A DNA stretch of 64,000 nt, taken from NCBI RefSeq assembly GCF_021389955.1, contig NZ_CP089980.1:1363501-1427500 (forward strand), read 5' to 3'. Positions 15,319 through 22,998 of the stretch are shown one piece after another (position 1 is the first letter of the stretch; every line of letters starts with the position of its first letter). The DNA comes from Fulvivirga maritima (GTDB taxonomy: Bacteria > Bacteroidota > Bacteroidia > Cytophagales > Cyclobacteriaceae). The position numbers and the translations under genes were made by a program. Under the pieces are notes generated by a model. The model had not been told where the DNA came from. It did no database searches and saw nothing but the letters and a program-made list of their open reading frames with translations.

Positions 15319-16755
15319 TCAAAATTGAAAATACACAAACTCCTGACTGTTGTTTCCGCTGCACCATACTATAACTATCATTACTGAATAATACATTAGC
15401 CACCGCCATGGTCTTTTCCAGGTCACGCCTATCCTCTCAAAAGCAAACTGATGCTCCTTGCTGATCCACTCTACCACCAAAAAGCCTATTAGAAGCACCA
15501 TCAGCGCTACCACTCTCATAGAGAATAAAAAACTAGGAAAATCTATAAACGGAGCCATTACTATTCTGTTCAAGTAATCGCACGCCATAGTAAGGCTTTC
15601 TGCCCTAAAAAACACCCAGGCCAACATGGTTAGCGAAAAAGTAGATGCTATTTGCACCGCTTTTCGCAGGTTGCTTCCTTCGCCTTGAGCGTACTCCTTG
15701 CCACCCAATAAAAGAGGCAAATAAAAGAGCGCATGCAGCGCTCCCCACATAATAAAAGTCCAGTTAGCACCATGCCAGAGCCCGCTAACTACAAACACTA
15801 TAAATACATTCCTGATCTTAAACCAGGTACTCCCTCTATTGCCACCAAGCGGAATGTACAGATAATCTCTAAACCAGGTGGACAGCGAAATGTGCCATCT
15901 TCTCCAAAATTCGGCTATATTTTTAGAGAAATACGGGTATGAGAAATTTTGCATAATTTCAAATCCAAAAAGCCGGGCCACTCCCCTGGCAATGTCTGAA
16001 TAACCAGAAAAATCACAGTATATCTGAAAGGTAAAGCATATAGCACCAAAGAGCAGTTCACTGCCTGCCATGCCTTTATAATTACCAAACACCTGATTCG
16101 CAAATAAGGCACAACTGTCAGCAATTACCACCTTTTTAAAAAGCCCCCACAACATTAACTTTAAGGCCTCTATTGATTTCTCTCTTTCAAAAACACGAGG
16201 CTTATAAAACTGTGGCAGCAAATTAGACGCCCTCTCTATAGGCCCCGCTACCAGCTGAGGAAAAAAGCTAACAAACGCAGCAAAAGCAATAAAATCAGTA
16301 GTAGGCTGCAGCTTTCTTTTATACACATCTATAGAATAACTCAGCGTCTGCAAAGTGTAAAAGCTAATACCTACGGGTAATATAATATTAAGTGAAGAAG
16401 AATGAATATCTGCTCCTAAAAGAGTAAATGACGAAACGAAGCCAGAAACAAAGAAATTGAAGTACTTAAAAAAACCTAAGATACCCAGGTTAATCAATAG
16501 ACTAGTCCATAGTAACATTTTCCTTTTTATAGGCGTATCTGTACGCCCAAGGCTCATACCTACCCAGTAATCTACTACGGTACTGGAGAAGATAAGAATC
16601 AGGAAGCGCCAATCCCACCATCCATAAAAAATGTAACTAGCCGCGACAACGAAAAGGTTTTGAAGCCTTAAGTGCTTTTGAAAAGCCAACCAATAAAAGA
16701 AAAACACTACAGGCAGGAAAACCGCAAAATCAATAGAATTAAACAGCATCTGCAA
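15319..16755 (-). CDS. MBOAT family O-acyltransferase (AlgI/DltB-like)
   Basis: This 478-residue multispanning protein has the MBOAT core NIAEFWRRWHISLSTWFRDY, then YIPLGGNRG and the catalytic-His segment SGLWHGANWTFIMWGALHA. Ten or more membrane helices are evident. Close relatives are alginate O-acetylation protein AlgI and related enzymes that move acetyl groups across the inner membrane for periplasmic polysaccharide modification. The downstream SGNH-like gene follows with no gap, matching the common two-gene acylation unit. Confidence 0.92.
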   Translation of the reverse strand: MQMLFNSIDFAVFLPVVFFFYWLAFQKHLRLQNLFVVAASYIFYGWWDWRFLILIFSSTVVDYWVGMSLGRTDTPIKRKMLLWTSLLINLGILGFFKYFNFFVSGFVSSFTLLGADIHSSSLNIILPVGISFYTLQTLSYSIDVYKRKLQPTTDFIAFAAFVSFFPQLVAGPIERASNLLPQFYKPRVFEREKSIEALKLMLWGLFKKVVIADSCALFANQVFGNYKGMAGSELLFGAICFTFQIYCDFSGYSDIARGVARLFGFEIMQNFSYPYFSKNIAEFWRRWHISLSTWFRDYLYIPLGGNRGSTWFKIRNVFIVFVVSGLWHGANWTFIMWGALHALFYLPLLLGGKEYAQGEGSNLRKAVQIASTFSLTMLAWVFFRAESLTMACDYLNRIVMAPFIDFPSFLFSMRVVALMVLLIGFLVVEWISKEHQFAFERIGVTWKRPWRWLMYYSVMIVIVWCSGNNSQEFVYFQF

Positions 16756-16954
16756 AATAGGGTAAACAGCCTCTCTATTTCCTTAAGCAAATAAGAAAAG
16801 CCTCTTCATTCTCAATACTCATATATCCTGTTACCTCCACTTTTGTATCCTTTAATTGTTACTTTTTTTCATACAACCACTAAGTAATCAATTATTCCCG
16901 AGCTAACTCTCTATTTTTTAGCGCTTTTACTAAAAAAGCTATTGCCCCTCAGGC

Positions 16955-16985
16955 ATAAAAAAAAGCCTGAGATAACTCAGGCTTC
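16955..16985 (-). terminator. Intrinsic terminator of the GAF/PAS sensor gene
   Basis: On the minus strand, the perfect stem AGCCTGAG/CTCAGGCT with a four-base loop is followed by a run of eight T. It lies 26 bases after the sensor stop codon. Nearby at 16914-16937 there is also a TTTTTTAG/CTAAAAAA inverted repeat. Confidence 0.8.
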
Positions 16986-17010
16986 TGATATTTATTTAAT
17001 AACGCTTCGG

Positions 17011-18510
17011 TTATGCTTTCATTCTTTTACCAAAGATTGCTATAGCAAATACTTTACCTTCCACATCTCTAAGAGGGCTATAAACGGTAAGATACATCAT
17101 TTCCTCTCCTTCTATTTTAAACTTATCTGTCACTTCAAATTTCTCCCCTTTAAAAGCACGGTCATAATGTTTTTTATGAGCGTCTTTTAAATCATCAGAA
17201 ATAAGTTCAAATATATCCAGCCCTTTAGTTACTTCTATTCCAGAGCCTTTAAATGAATTATAAAGAGCATCATTAAAGCTTAGCAATTGGTAATTTTTAT
17301 CAATCGCCATAATGCTGTCATCAGTAGAGTCGATCATATCCTGAAGGAACTTCTCCTGACGTTGGGCTTCATCCATAATACGTTGCATCTCCTCTTGCGT
17401 GGCAGATAACTCCTCCATATTCTGACGAAGCTCCTCTTCCTGTGCCTTCATCTCCTCTGTTTGCTGCTGAGTTTCTTCTAACAAGTTTTCAGCCTCTCTT
17501 CTGGACAGTTCCTGCTCGGTGATATCTTTTCCGAATACAGCCGCTGCCGTTACTTTTCCATTTTCATCTTTAAGAGGATTATAGGTAGTAAGGAAGAAAT
17601 GATCTTTACCATTTAATATAAATGAATCTGTTACTTCAAACTTCTCACCCGAAAGTACCCTGTCATAATGAGCCTTGTGAGCATCATGTAATTTTTCATC
17701 TATCAGATCAAATATAGACATGCCCGCCTTCAGCTCCAGTCCTGATTTTTTATAGTTGTTTTGTATGGACTGATTAAAGTTAAGCAGCTTATATTTAGTG
17801 TCTATTGTAAGGATGGTATCATCAGTAGAATTCATGATATCATGAACAAACTTCTCCTTACGGTTAGACTCATCCATTAGTCGTTGCATTTCCTCCTGAG
17901 TAGCAGAAAGCTCTTCCATATTTTGAAGCATCTCTTCCTCTTGCGCCTTCATCATTTCTGCCTGCTCCTGCGTTTCTGCCAATAGTTTCTCTACATTACG
18001 CTTAGCAAGTTCCTGCTCAGTTACATCTTTGAAAAACACTGATAGACCTATTACCTCTCCACTCTCATTTTTCAAAGGGTTATAACTGGCATCACTTATA
18101 GCCTCTTTTCCTCCGACAGTATTAGATTCTATTTCTTTGAAATATTCACCTTTCAAAGCTCTGTCCCACTGAGCTCTAAGATGCTCAGCATCCATACCTG
18201 CCTGGCGAGAGAGCTCATATATGTTATCCCCAATCTTAGGTTCAACATTAGTACCCTTCCAAAAACCAACAAAAGCATGGTTAAAGTTGAGCAACTCATA
18301 ATTTCTATTAAGCGCAAAAATGGAATCTTGTGTAGAATTAATAATTCCATTCATAAAGCGTTCTTTCTCTTCTACCTCATTCATAGCACGCTGCATACCC
18401 TCTTGCGTAGCAGAAAGCTCCTCAAGGTTTTGGCGCATTTCCTCTTCCTGTGAACGCATTTTCTCAGTCTGATACTGAGTTTCTTCCAGTAGTTTTTTTA
18501 GTAGTTTCAT
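17011..18510 (-). CDS. Triple-PAS coiled-coil protein (C-terminal part of a split sensor)
   Basis: The 499-residue frame contains three repeats of about 145 residues, each consisting of a coiled coil (for example MRQNLEELSATQEGMQRAM) and a PAS domain (STQDSIFALNRNYELLNFNH and similar). No kinase, GGDEF, methyl-accepting or phosphatase output domain is present. The start at 18510 overlaps the GAF gene. The coiled coil is typical of what normally follows a GAF domain in related Cytophagales proteins. An A7 run at the junction explains the split: with one A fewer, the GAF protein continues directly as TTKKLLEETQYQTEKM. The intact protein would be about 910 residues. Confidence 0.75.
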   Translation of the reverse strand: MKLLKKLLEETQYQTEKMRSQEEEMRQNLEELSATQEGMQRAMNEVEEKERFMNGIINSTQDSIFALNRNYELLNFNHAFVGFWKGTNVEPKIGDNIYELSRQAGMDAEHLRAQWDRALKGEYFKEIESNTVGGKEAISDASYNPLKNESGEVIGLSVFFKDVTEQELAKRNVEKLLAETQEQAEMMKAQEEEMLQNMEELSATQEEMQRLMDESNRKEKFVHDIMNSTDDTILTIDTKYKLLNFNQSIQNNYKKSGLELKAGMSIFDLIDEKLHDAHKAHYDRVLSGEKFEVTDSFILNGKDHFFLTTYNPLKDENGKVTAAAVFGKDITEQELSRREAENLLEETQQQTEEMKAQEEELRQNMEELSATQEEMQRIMDEAQRQEKFLQDMIDSTDDSIMAIDKNYQLLSFNDALYNSFKGSGIEVTKGLDIFELISDDLKDAHKKHYDRAFKGEKFEVTDKFKIEGEEMMYLTVYSPLRDVEGKVFAIAIFGKRMKA

Positions 18511-19744
18511 TGGTTTTAGTATTAGACACCATTGAAGCTACTACCTCAGTTATTTTTTCTATAAACTCTATTTGGTAAGACTCAAAAGTTTTGAATGAAG
18601 CAATCTCTATTATACCATAAGTGAGTCCATTTAATTTTAAAGGGGCTATAAGAACGCTTTTAGGTAAAGCTTCGCCCAGACCAGAAGTAATATTTACATA
18701 AGACTCCGGCACTTCCTTCAAATGAATAATTTGTCCCTCTTGCCAACACTGCCCGGCCAATCCTTGTCCTTTACCAATCCTTTTCTCTATAAACTTCTTC
18801 CTTCCGTAGGCATACATGGCCTTCATTTCCATGTATTCATCAGTTTCTGCATCTTCAGTAATAAAAATACAGCCCTGATTAGCTCCCAAATATTTAATAA
18901 TATAAGAGATAAGATCATTTGAAAGCTTAGTTAAATCATCATTCAAACGTAAAACTTCATTTACCTCTGCCAAGCCTACGTTTACCCAACTTCTTTTCTC
19001 TTCTTCTTCCTTATTTTTTTGAAACTGATCTTTTAACTCTATTAGTGAAGATGATAATTGATCTTCCTTATCTACTTCAGTCAGGTTTTCAAACTCTCCC
19101 CTGGCTATAGAGCTCACATATTCACTAAATAATTTGGTTCTTTTATGCTCCTTATCATTAAGGACTTTCATCTCGTCATAAATACCTTTGTGCTCACGGT
19201 CATACTTAATAAGCACAAAAATAGCCACACCCCATACCAGCGTAAAGCCAGTGAATAGAACAGAAGCCCATAAATAATAATCGCTGGTTCTGCCATCAAG
19301 ATCGGCTTTTACCTTAGCCTGCAATTTTTGTATGATAGCATTATTGCCTTTGCATAACTCTAACACCTTCACTACAGGTATCTGATGACCACTTTTCATT
19401 GCTGTAAGAAGCTCTTCCAGCGAATTACTCTGTGTTAACAAAACCTCCCACTGAGCTGCTCCGCTTTCGGCAAAATAGTCACTTTCACTTTTTTTCACGG
19501 CAGTAATGTCTTCTATCATGGTTTTCACCGCCTGATCTGCATTAGTATACGAATTCTCGCTACCGCTTAAGGATATTAATAGTTGAGTATTTTCTTGCTC
19601 TATCTTTTCCATGGATTCCAGAAAAGCAAGAGCTTCTTGGTTATAAGTTCGGTACTTATAATTAAAAGTAAAAAAGCCAATAAGGATTACTACCGAGAGC
19701 ACCCCCATAGTGATAATAAAGGAAAAACTTTTGTCAGTAAACAT
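18464..19744 (-). CDS. Membrane-bound GAF domain sensor (N-terminal part of a split gene)
   Basis: The 426-residue frame has a transmembrane helix near residues 8-28, a helical periplasmic domain of about 135 residues (four-helix-bundle type), a second helix near 160-182 (LWASVLFTGFTLVWGVAIFV), a short HAMP-like linker and a GAF domain at about 255-400 (GANQGCIFITED, GQGLAGQCWQEGQIIHL). It ends in an out-of-frame tail TGRNSVSD that looks artefactual. The coiled-coil/PAS frame at 17011-18510 takes over at an A7 run. The ligand of the GAF domain is unknown. Confidence 0.78.
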   Translation of the reverse strand: MFTDKSFSFIITMGVLSVVILIGFFTFNYKYRTYNQEALAFLESMEKIEQENTQLLISLSGSENSYTNADQAVKTMIEDITAVKKSESDYFAESGAAQWEVLLTQSNSLEELLTAMKSGHQIPVVKVLELCKGNNAIIQKLQAKVKADLDGRTSDYYLWASVLFTGFTLVWGVAIFVLIKYDREHKGIYDEMKVLNDKEHKRTKLFSEYVSSIARGEFENLTEVDKEDQLSSSLIELKDQFQKNKEEEEKRSWVNVGLAEVNEVLRLNDDLTKLSNDLISYIIKYLGANQGCIFITEDAETDEYMEMKAMYAYGRKKFIEKRIGKGQGLAGQCWQEGQIIHLKEVPESYVNITSGLGEALPKSVLIAPLKLNGLTYGIIEIASFKTFESYQIEFIEKITEVVASMVSNTKTNETTKKTTGRNSVSD

Positions 19745-20185
19745 GTTTAAACTATGAGCTAAAAATATAAGTTTAGATTATTAAAAAGCAGGACAATCCT
19801 GACCTAATAGGCAATATATATATAGGTAATCTACCTTTGGTAATCCTTTAGGCATTATTTTCAGCCTAAATAATCTGATTTAGTACATTAAAATTAATGA
19901 TTATTTTTCTCTTAAATTGAACAAACAGAGACCTATTAGCCTATTCAACTCAGAAAGAAAGAATGAAAAATCGAAGGTTGGAACAAAAATCAATTCATGT
20001 AATAATGAGCCTCTATTTATATTTAATCAACAAATAAATATTTTATTCAATGCTGAGTATCTCAATTTAGGATTTAATAAGAATCATTTTTTGATTATAG
20101 AAGTCTCATTTTCATACCACAATTTAATTGATACTCCGTAAAACCTATCTTGAAAAAATTAATATTTCGTTAACACTTGACCTCT
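19745..20185. other. AT-rich intergenic region
   Basis: About 440 bases lie between the sensor start and the end of the next minus-strand gene. A 74-codon open frame on the plus strand (19917-20141, TTG start) has no recognisable domain and no supporting context, so I do not call it. The promoter of the sensor gene should lie near 19745-19850. Confidence 0.5.
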
Positions 20186-20615
20186 CTATTTATACATGTC
20201 AGGCGTAACTATGATCTCCATTACATGATTTCCTTTGTAATCAAAATATTGGTAATTAAGTGTAATGTCATTTTTTTCTAAAAAACTCCATATCAGAGCT
20301 ACTTTTAGCATTATTAATGATATTCGGACGAATGTATTTAGTTACCGTATCTACATTGACCTCTTCTTTTTCAACACCTACAAAAGTATAATAGTAAATA
20401 AACTCACTTTTACCTCTTGAGCCAGCACTATCCAATCGGGTAAAATCATCTACTAACATGAGTGCCTTTTCATTAATCTCTTTTACACCCTGAGCCAATT
20501 GCTTTTCTAAATCAGGCTGCATAAAATACTTTACAGCAAAAAACATAATTGAGAAACCCGCCACGGCTCCGATAATACTTACTATAGACTTATTACTTTT
20601 TTGTGTTTCCGCCAT
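20186..20615 (-). pseudogene. Small membrane-anchored hypothetical protein, frameshifted near the 3' end
   Basis: The start at 20615 gives a membrane helix (IVSIIGAVAGFSIMFFAVKY) and a conserved-looking exported domain (EFIYYYTFVGVEKEEVNVDT, VTKYIRPNIINNAKS). The frame ends at 20268 in FFRKK. A protein-like tail continues in another frame to 20186 (NDITLNYQYFDYKGNHVMEI, then IVTPDMYK). Removing one base from the T6 or A7 run joins the two without gap, giving about 143 residues. So the gene is probably complete but interrupted by a one-base insertion, real or artefactual. Function is unknown. Confidence 0.62.
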
Positions 20616-20693
20616 GTTATTGGTGCTCCGGTACTAACCGCATTTCAATTCAAATAATTATACAAATCTAATAAATAATTTAGATCACAAGCA

Positions 20694-20732
20694 CAAAAAA
20701 AGGCTGCTGCGAAAAAACGCAACAGCCTTTAA
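20694..20732 (-). terminator. Intrinsic terminator of accD
   Basis: On the minus strand the stem AAGGCTGTTGCG/CGCAGCAGCC (one G-T type mismatch) with a loop of six T is followed by a run of seven T. It lies 18 bases after the accD stop. Confidence 0.8.
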
Positions 20733-20749
20733 AGTTTATATTTTTAATC

Positions 20750-21589
20750 TTACTTCAACATTTTCAGCAATGTATAAAGCTTAGATTTTAAGTTTCTTCT
20801 ATCTACAATAAAATCAAGGAAACCATGATCCAGCACAAATTCTGCACTTTGGAATCCTTTAGGTAAATCTTTACCAATGGTTTCTCTGATTACCCTTGGT
20901 CCGGCAAAACCGATAAGTGCTCCTGGCTCAGAAATATTAAAATCTCCCAGCATAGCATAAGAAGCGGTAACACCTCCGGTAGTAGGGTCAGTCAGTAATG
21001 AAATATAAGGTATTTTAGCTTCACTGAGTAGTGCCAGCTTGGCAGATGTTTTGGCCATTTGCATAAGAGAAAGTCCTGCTTCCATCATTCTGGCACCTCC
21101 TGACTTTGATATCATCAGAAATGGCTTTTTGTTTTGTATAGAATGATCAATAGCTCTGGCTATTTTTTCTCCCACTACAGATCCCATAGATCCACCTATG
21201 AAATTAAAATCCATACAGGCAATGGTAAGATCAAGGCCATTTATTTTACCATAAGCAGTTCTTACGGCATCTTTAAGACCTGATTTAGCCTGAGAAGCTT
21301 TAATTCTTTCAGGGTATGGCTTACTGTCTTTAAACTTTAAAGGATCAGCAGACTCCATATTCTCATCCAGCTCAGTAAATTCATTCTCATCAAAGAGAAT
21401 TTCGAAATACTCTTTAGAGCCAATTCTCACATGATAACCGTCTTCAGGACTCACGTAAGCATTATTTTTAAGCTCTCTGGTATGAATGATTTTTCCACTC
21501 GGAGTTTTAAACCAAAGTCCATCAGGAGCCTCTTTTTTGGCCTCAGTAGGGGTCTGTATCCCTTTATCTTTTCGTTTGAACCAACTCAT
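20750..21589 (-). CDS. accD: Acetyl-CoA carboxylase carboxyltransferase subunit beta
   Basis: AccD transfers the carboxyl group from biotin to acetyl-CoA in the first step of fatty acid synthesis, together with AccA. The crotonase-like core is clear: [68 protein letters not shown]. The start [14 protein letters not shown] at 21589 matches family N-termini; an in-frame start at 21622 would be too close to the promoter element at 21630. The four zinc-finger cysteines found in E. coli AccD are all replaced (KTPSGKI and VSPEDGYH), which I believe is a lineage feature of Bacteroidota. Confidence 0.93.
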   Translation of the reverse strand: MSWFKRKDKGIQTPTEAKKEAPDGLWFKTPSGKIIHTRELKNNAYVSPEDGYHVRIGSKEYFEILFDENEFTELDENMESADPLKFKDSKPYPERIKASQAKSGLKDAVRTAYGKINGLDLTIACMDFNFIGGSMGSVVGEKIARAIDHSIQNKKPFLMISKSGGARMMEAGLSLMQMAKTSAKLALLSEAKIPYISLLTDPTTGGVTASYAMLGDFNISEPGALIGFAGPRVIRETIGKDLPKGFQSAEFVLDHGFLDFIVDRRNLKSKLYTLLKMLK

Positions 21590-21629
21590 GTTATCCATAT
21601 ATATTGATTGATCGGTGATCAATTATTGT

Positions 21630-21637
21630 CAAATTTA
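21630..21637 (-). promoter_or_regulatory. Candidate -7 element for accD (TAAATTTG)
   Basis: On the minus strand TAAATTTG matches TAnnTTTG exactly and would start transcription near 21624, leaving a leader of about 35 bases before the preferred accD ATG. No clear -33 element is seen. Confidence 0.4.
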
Positions 21638-21774
21638 TTCTTGCAAATATCTACCTTCTCGTTCATCTTTCAAAAATTACCTATAAGAATGTGACCAACC
21701 TAAATAATTTAGTTTATTTGCAATGCATAGTTATATGCGTAGTAAAAGCTTTTAATCATTAAAATTATAGTATA

Positions 21775-22851
21775 ATGTCAGCTTCATATTTAAAACCAGG
21801 TGTAATCACCGGAGATGATGTACAGAAACTTTTCCAATATGCAAAAGAAAAGCAGTTTGCTCTACCTGCGGTAAACGTAACAGGAACAAACACTGTAAAT
21901 GCAGTATTAGAAACAGCAGCAGCTATCAAATCGCCCGTGATTATTCAATTTTCTAACGGCGGTGCCAGCTTTTTCGCAGGAAAAGGCCTACCTAACACTG
22001 ACCAACAAGCGGCAGTAGCAGGAGCGGTTTCCGGGGCTAAACATGTACACCAAATGGCTGAGCTTTATGGGGCTACAGTAATACTTCACACAGACCACGC
22101 AGCAAAAAAACTACTCCCTTGGATAGATGGTATGCTTGATGCTGGTGAAGAATTTTACAAAGCACATGGAAAACCATTATTCAGTTCTCACATGATTGAC
22201 CTTTCTGAAGAGTCTTTAGAGGAAAATATTGAAATCTCTAAAAAATATCTTGAGAGAATGAGTAAAATGGACATGACTCTTGAAATTGAATTAGGAGTTA
22301 CTGGTGGAGAAGAAGATGGAGTAGACAATACTGATATTGACAGCTCTAAATTATATACTCAGCCAGAAGAAGTAGCTTATGCTTATGAAGAGCTTGGAAA
22401 AATAAGCCCAAGATTCACTATAGCAGCTGCTTTTGGTAATGTTCACGGTGTATACAAACCAGGTAACGTAAAACTTACTCCGGTAATCCTTAAAAACTCT
22501 CAGGATTACATCAAAGAAAAATACAACACTACTGAGGAGCACCCTGTTGATTTCGTATTCCACGGAGGTTCAGGTTCTACAGTAGAAGAAATCAGAGAAG
22601 GTATTTCTTATGGTGTAATTAAAATGAACATTGATACTGATCAGCAATGGGCATTCTGGGAAGGAATTAAAAATTATTACAAAGAAAATGAAGGATACCT
22701 ACAGTCTCAAATTGGTAATCCTGAAGGAGATGATTCTCCTAACAAAAAATTCTATGACCCAAGAGTATGGTTAAGAAAAGCGGAAGAGTCTTTCATAGTA
22801 AGACTTAAAAAAGCTTTTGATGACCTCAATAACATTGGCACCATAGGTTAA
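21775..22851 (+). CDS. fbaA: Class II fructose-bisphosphate aldolase
   Basis: The enzyme cleaves fructose 1,6-bisphosphate in glycolysis and forms it in gluconeogenesis. The protein is 358 residues, the usual length for the E. coli FbaA type. Zinc-binding histidines appear in VILHTDHAAKKLLPW, GNVHGVYKPG and FVFHGGSGS; the acidic ELGVTGGEEDGVD loop and KMNIDTDQQWA are typical class IIA motifs. It is a single-gene unit with its own terminator. Confidence 0.95.
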   Translation: MSASYLKPGVITGDDVQKLFQYAKEKQFALPAVNVTGTNTVNAVLETAAAIKSPVIIQFSNGGASFFAGKGLPNTDQQAAVAGAVSGAKHVHQMAELYGATVILHTDHAAKKLLPWIDGMLDAGEEFYKAHGKPLFSSHMIDLSEESLEENIEISKKYLERMSKMDMTLEIELGVTGGEEDGVDNTDIDSSKLYTQPEEVAYAYEELGKISPRFTIAAAFGNVHGVYKPGNVKLTPVILKNSQDYIKEKYNTTEEHPVDFVFHGGSGSTVEEIREGISYGVIKMNIDTDQQWAFWEGIKNYYKENEGYLQSQIGNPEGDDSPNKKFYDPRVWLRKAEESFIVRLKKAFDDLNNIGTIG

Positions 22852-22870
22852 GATTTAATTATTCTTTCAG

Positions 22871-22912
22871 AAAGCCCCGGTCATTATTATTTTGATCGGG
22901 GCTTTTGTTTTT
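22871..22912 (+). terminator. Intrinsic terminator of the aldolase gene
   Basis: The stem AAAGCCCCGGTCA/TGATCGGGGCTTT (one mismatch) with a ten-base AT-rich loop is followed by TGTTTTTA. Confidence 0.85.
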
Positions 22913-22998
22913 ACAGCTTTTAATTGCCATTGATCACAGGCTTCTATGAATTAAAAAAGATAATTTACTATCTTCAAGCGTTTTTTTAATTAGGATAC

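Noticed and set aside
19917-20141. 74-codon open frame on the plus strand in the intergenic gap
   Set aside because: TTG start, low complexity, no recognisable motif and no supporting context.
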